Below, in pieces: positions 61,816 through 64,000 of a stretch of 64,000 bases of DNA. The DNA is from Portulaca oleracea. Taxonomy: Eukaryota > Streptophyta > Magnoliopsida > Caryophyllales > Portulacaceae. The stretch covers positions 11,421,832-11,485,831 of the forward strand of contig CM055870.1 in assembly GCA_029582165.1 (NCBI GenBank), given 5' to 3'. Both the position numbers and the translations under genes were made by a program. The notes beneath the pieces were generated by a model. That model was not told the origin of the DNA. It did not search any database and worked only from the letters and a program-made list of their open reading frames with translations. Each line of letters opens with the position of its first letter. Position 1 is the first letter of the stretch.

Positions 61816-63071
61816 TTATATGAGAACCTCTTGTCCCTTGTTTTCTGAAACCAAGGGTGTCGAAGGGGTGGGTTTCCAGTTATCTTGCTGTGTTTCCCAT
61901 AGAAAACTAGCATATCCGGCGAGCACTTGACTGAAGAGAGAAGAAGAAAATAGAAAATGTGGTTAGTTTCACTTGGAAAATGGAAGAAATTTTGATTGTT
62001 GGATGCATATGTATTAGGGTTTGTTCATCACCTGTCGGCAGGTGCAGCTTGGAGAGCCCTTTGGTAGTAGCTTGAAGCTCTTTCTTCGTCGTGATGGAGC
62101 TCCCAGATTACGTTGGCATATCCTGAAAGGATCTGGCTGTCACCTGGGTCTGCTAGGATTGCTCGAGCGTAGTATTCCTCCGCCCCTTCGAGGTTATTAG
62201 CCTAGAGAGAAATGTACGGAAAGAGAGTGAGCAGTGTAAGTATCAGTTTAGTTCATGTCTGATTTAGGGTTTAGGGTATAGGGTTTAGGATTTAATTGAT
62301 CGTAGGTCAATTTAGGTTGTTTTTTAGGCTTACCTGATGAAGAAATTGAGCATAGTTGCTTAAGAACAACGAGTCTCCAGGATTCTCCGCCACCATCTTC
62401 TTGTAATGCTCCTTGACGTCGGTCCCACTCCTGTTGTTGCTTCCAAACCGACCTCGGCCACTGCCCTCATCATCAAGTCCAGAAAGAGTAGCGGATCCGA
62501 GTCCCCGGGCAAGGTGCATCTTGGAAGGGACATTTAGGTTTTCCTTCTCGACAACATCATCCAACCCCTTGCTCCTCATGTAGGCCATCTCTAGGCTTAG
62601 GCATTCGTCCCCCACCATTCGACTTTCAACCGCGATCTTGTCTTCCTCTTCGTCTTCTTCTCCCCAACCGTCCTCGATAGGCTGCAGGACGGAGCAATGG
62701 GTCTTCCTCGGGAACTTCTTGGGCGTCGGGGCAGGACCAGTGAATTCATCAAAGCTTTTGCAGGCGCCAGATACCAACGCACCTAGATTCCCTTCGAACT
62801 GAGCCCTTCGCATCCGAGACTTGCCCGAGGCATCGAGGCGTTTGGTCTTGAAGGAGGGGGATGGGGTGTTGATGGCGCAAGCCGAGGTGGGGGTGATGGG
62901 ATTACGAGGCGTCGTGGGTTGGAAGGACACCCTTTTCTTACGGGGGCATTTTTTGGGCGAGGTGTGGGTTGAGTTTATAGGAGACACGAAACTACTAGAG
63001 TGTATGGGAGACTCTGTGTGGGTTGGCAAAAGTGAGCTCATAATTGGGGTGGAAGCACTCCTGAGAATCAT
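61816..63071 (-). CDS. Plant TPR-like protein of unknown function
   Basis: Three exons on the minus strand, 63071-62334, 62201-62032 and 61930-61816, join in phase for 340 aa. The N-terminal half is basic and Ser/Pro-rich (MILRSASTPIMSSLL, PRKKRVSFQP) with an acidic stretch (GWGEEDEEEDK). The C-terminal part has TPR/HAT-like helices: NPGDSLFLSNYAQFLHQ, LEGAEEYYARAILADPGDSQ, YANVIWELHHDEERASSYYQ and VLAGYASFLWETQQDN. This layout matches a plant-specific family annotated as tetratricopeptide repeat-like superfamily proteins; no biochemical role is established that I know of. The start is the first ATG of the open frame and gives the family's LRS(A/S)STP N terminus. Intron 1 holds a short telomere-like repeat. 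Confidence 0.88.
62262..62292 (+). repeat. Short telomere-like repeat in TPR gene intron 1
   Basis: Four near-perfect TTTAGGG units in a row (TTTAGGG, TTTAGGG, TATAGGG, TTTAGGA), the plant telomere motif. On the coding strand these read CCCTAAA. It lies just downstream of the donor of exon 1. Confidence 0.8.
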
Positions 63072-64000
63072 TTTGGATAAATAAACACAGGATATATCTT
63101 GCTAAATGTGTTTTCGGGGAGTTTGTTGTTGATGGTGTACAAGATATATCTTGCTTTACTTGGACTAGGAATTCAGATCTATGCTGTTTAGGAATTGCAA
63201 TATGGGGAGTTCAACACTTGTATACAATGTCCAAGGCTTGCTTTGCTGCAACTGCTAGGCTACCTACAAATTGCACAATGCTAAGTGTGAGGCGATCTCA
63301 CGAGTCATGGTTAGTTTCACTTCTTTGTTTGTGACGGTGGTTATTCAATATATAAGGTTGTAATGGAATTTGGGAGTTGTATGAATGAGATGGTACCACG
63401 ATAACTTACCGTGATACTGTCTTATACATCTTCTATGAAGAGAGTTCTTGGGAAACTGACAATACTTGTTGGGTTCTTTTAAGATAGGGTTCGATGGAAG
63501 AGCTTATAGGTATTAACTGGTTGAACTTCGAAAAACAAAAGTTTTTACAGTCTTGTTGGATTAATGTAATCTTTCAGTTGAGTTTAGATGTTAAGTAAAA
63601 AGTAGTACAAATAAGTTAGACCACATGAGGGTTACTTATGCTTACCAATAAAACATGAGCGTCTTGAGAGGAGAAGGTGTTGAGAATTGTCATGCCAAGT
63701 GATTTTGCAAATCTTCCTTGTAAGGTAACCACTTCTGAGTTTCAGTCATCAGGATTTTTTTTCTGTCCATTTGAACAGGAATTAGTCACAAATGGCACTC
63801 AAAATAATTTAATTCTTATAAATTCCAAGTTTTTACACATTGTATACCATAGTTTGGTCAACTATTTGTACCTCCCTTGATCTCCCTATGCTAAGTAAAA
63901 AGTGAAACTCATTCTTATATATATTTTTTTGTTTTGTCTTAGCTCAGGAAAAAGAAAAGAAGAGAATTTTGGGGTAAGAAGACTAAAAAATATAGTATGA
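63072..64000. other. Upstream of the TPR gene, no further gene seen
   Basis: Includes the TPR gene promoter. The repeat ACAAGATATATCTTGCT near 63141 and GGATATATCTTGCT near 63091 are the same motif twice. An open frame at 63677-63880 has no recognisable domain. The window ends in AT-rich sequence. Confidence 0.4.

Overview
This window is nuclear DNA from a flowering plant, most likely a eudicot. The genes are split by GT-AG introns, all the recognised proteins belong to plant families, and the spaces between genes are filled with plant transposable elements. No prokaryotic, organellar or viral segment was recognised. A proline-rich class III chitinase and the repeat style would fit Caryophyllales, but that is a weak inference.

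Seven protein-coding genes could be rebuilt with intact reading frames. From left to right they are: a CAX-type vacuolar cation/H+ exchanger (505-3281, +, 11 exons, 437 aa); a SUVR2-like SET-domain protein (9200-15847, -, 8 coding exons, 841 aa, plus two likely 5' UTR exons); a plasmodesmata-located DUF26 protein (27557-31761, +, 3 exons, 297 aa); a single-exon GH18 class III chitinase with a proline-rich linker (39055-40341, -, 428 aa); a PRP39-like U1 snRNP-associated HAT-repeat protein (45779-53866, +, 13 coding exons, 825 aa); a G3BP-like NTF2/RRM protein (56001-60875, +, 9 exons, 449 aa); and a short TPR-like protein (61816-63071, -, 3 exons, 340 aa). The genes do not form a pathway or cluster. 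PRP39, G3BP and SUVR2 are nuclear or RNA-related housekeeping genes; the PDLP and chitinase are cell-surface or secreted proteins.

Broken genes: the last two exons of an ABCI10-type plastid ABC ATPase (6947-7856), missing the Walker B/D-loop part and everything upstream; a degenerate RRM coding relic split by a TRIM (33563-34552); and a doubtful RNase H-like fragment (3858-4273).

The gaps between genes, and several introns, hold small non-autonomous elements, many still with readable target-site duplications (TSDs). There are four firm Mutator-like MITEs starting GGG with 9-10 bp TSDs (4530, 21625, 28299, 40587). A larger element with a 9 bp flanking repeat has a 20-21 bp minisatellite inside (36926-37974). 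There are hAT-type elements with 8 bp TSDs, including a GGATCC-rich family in two copies and others nested inside or nearby. Stowaway-type MITEs occur in TA sites, there are two Helitron-like 3' ends, a SINE-like family lies in introns, and two Cassandra-type TRIM/LTR copies carry 5S rRNA-like sequence. I found no new multi-gene system. The most notable points are the GGATCC-array hAT family, the two 5S-bearing TRIM copies, the minisatellite-carrying element and the Helitron-like dimer.
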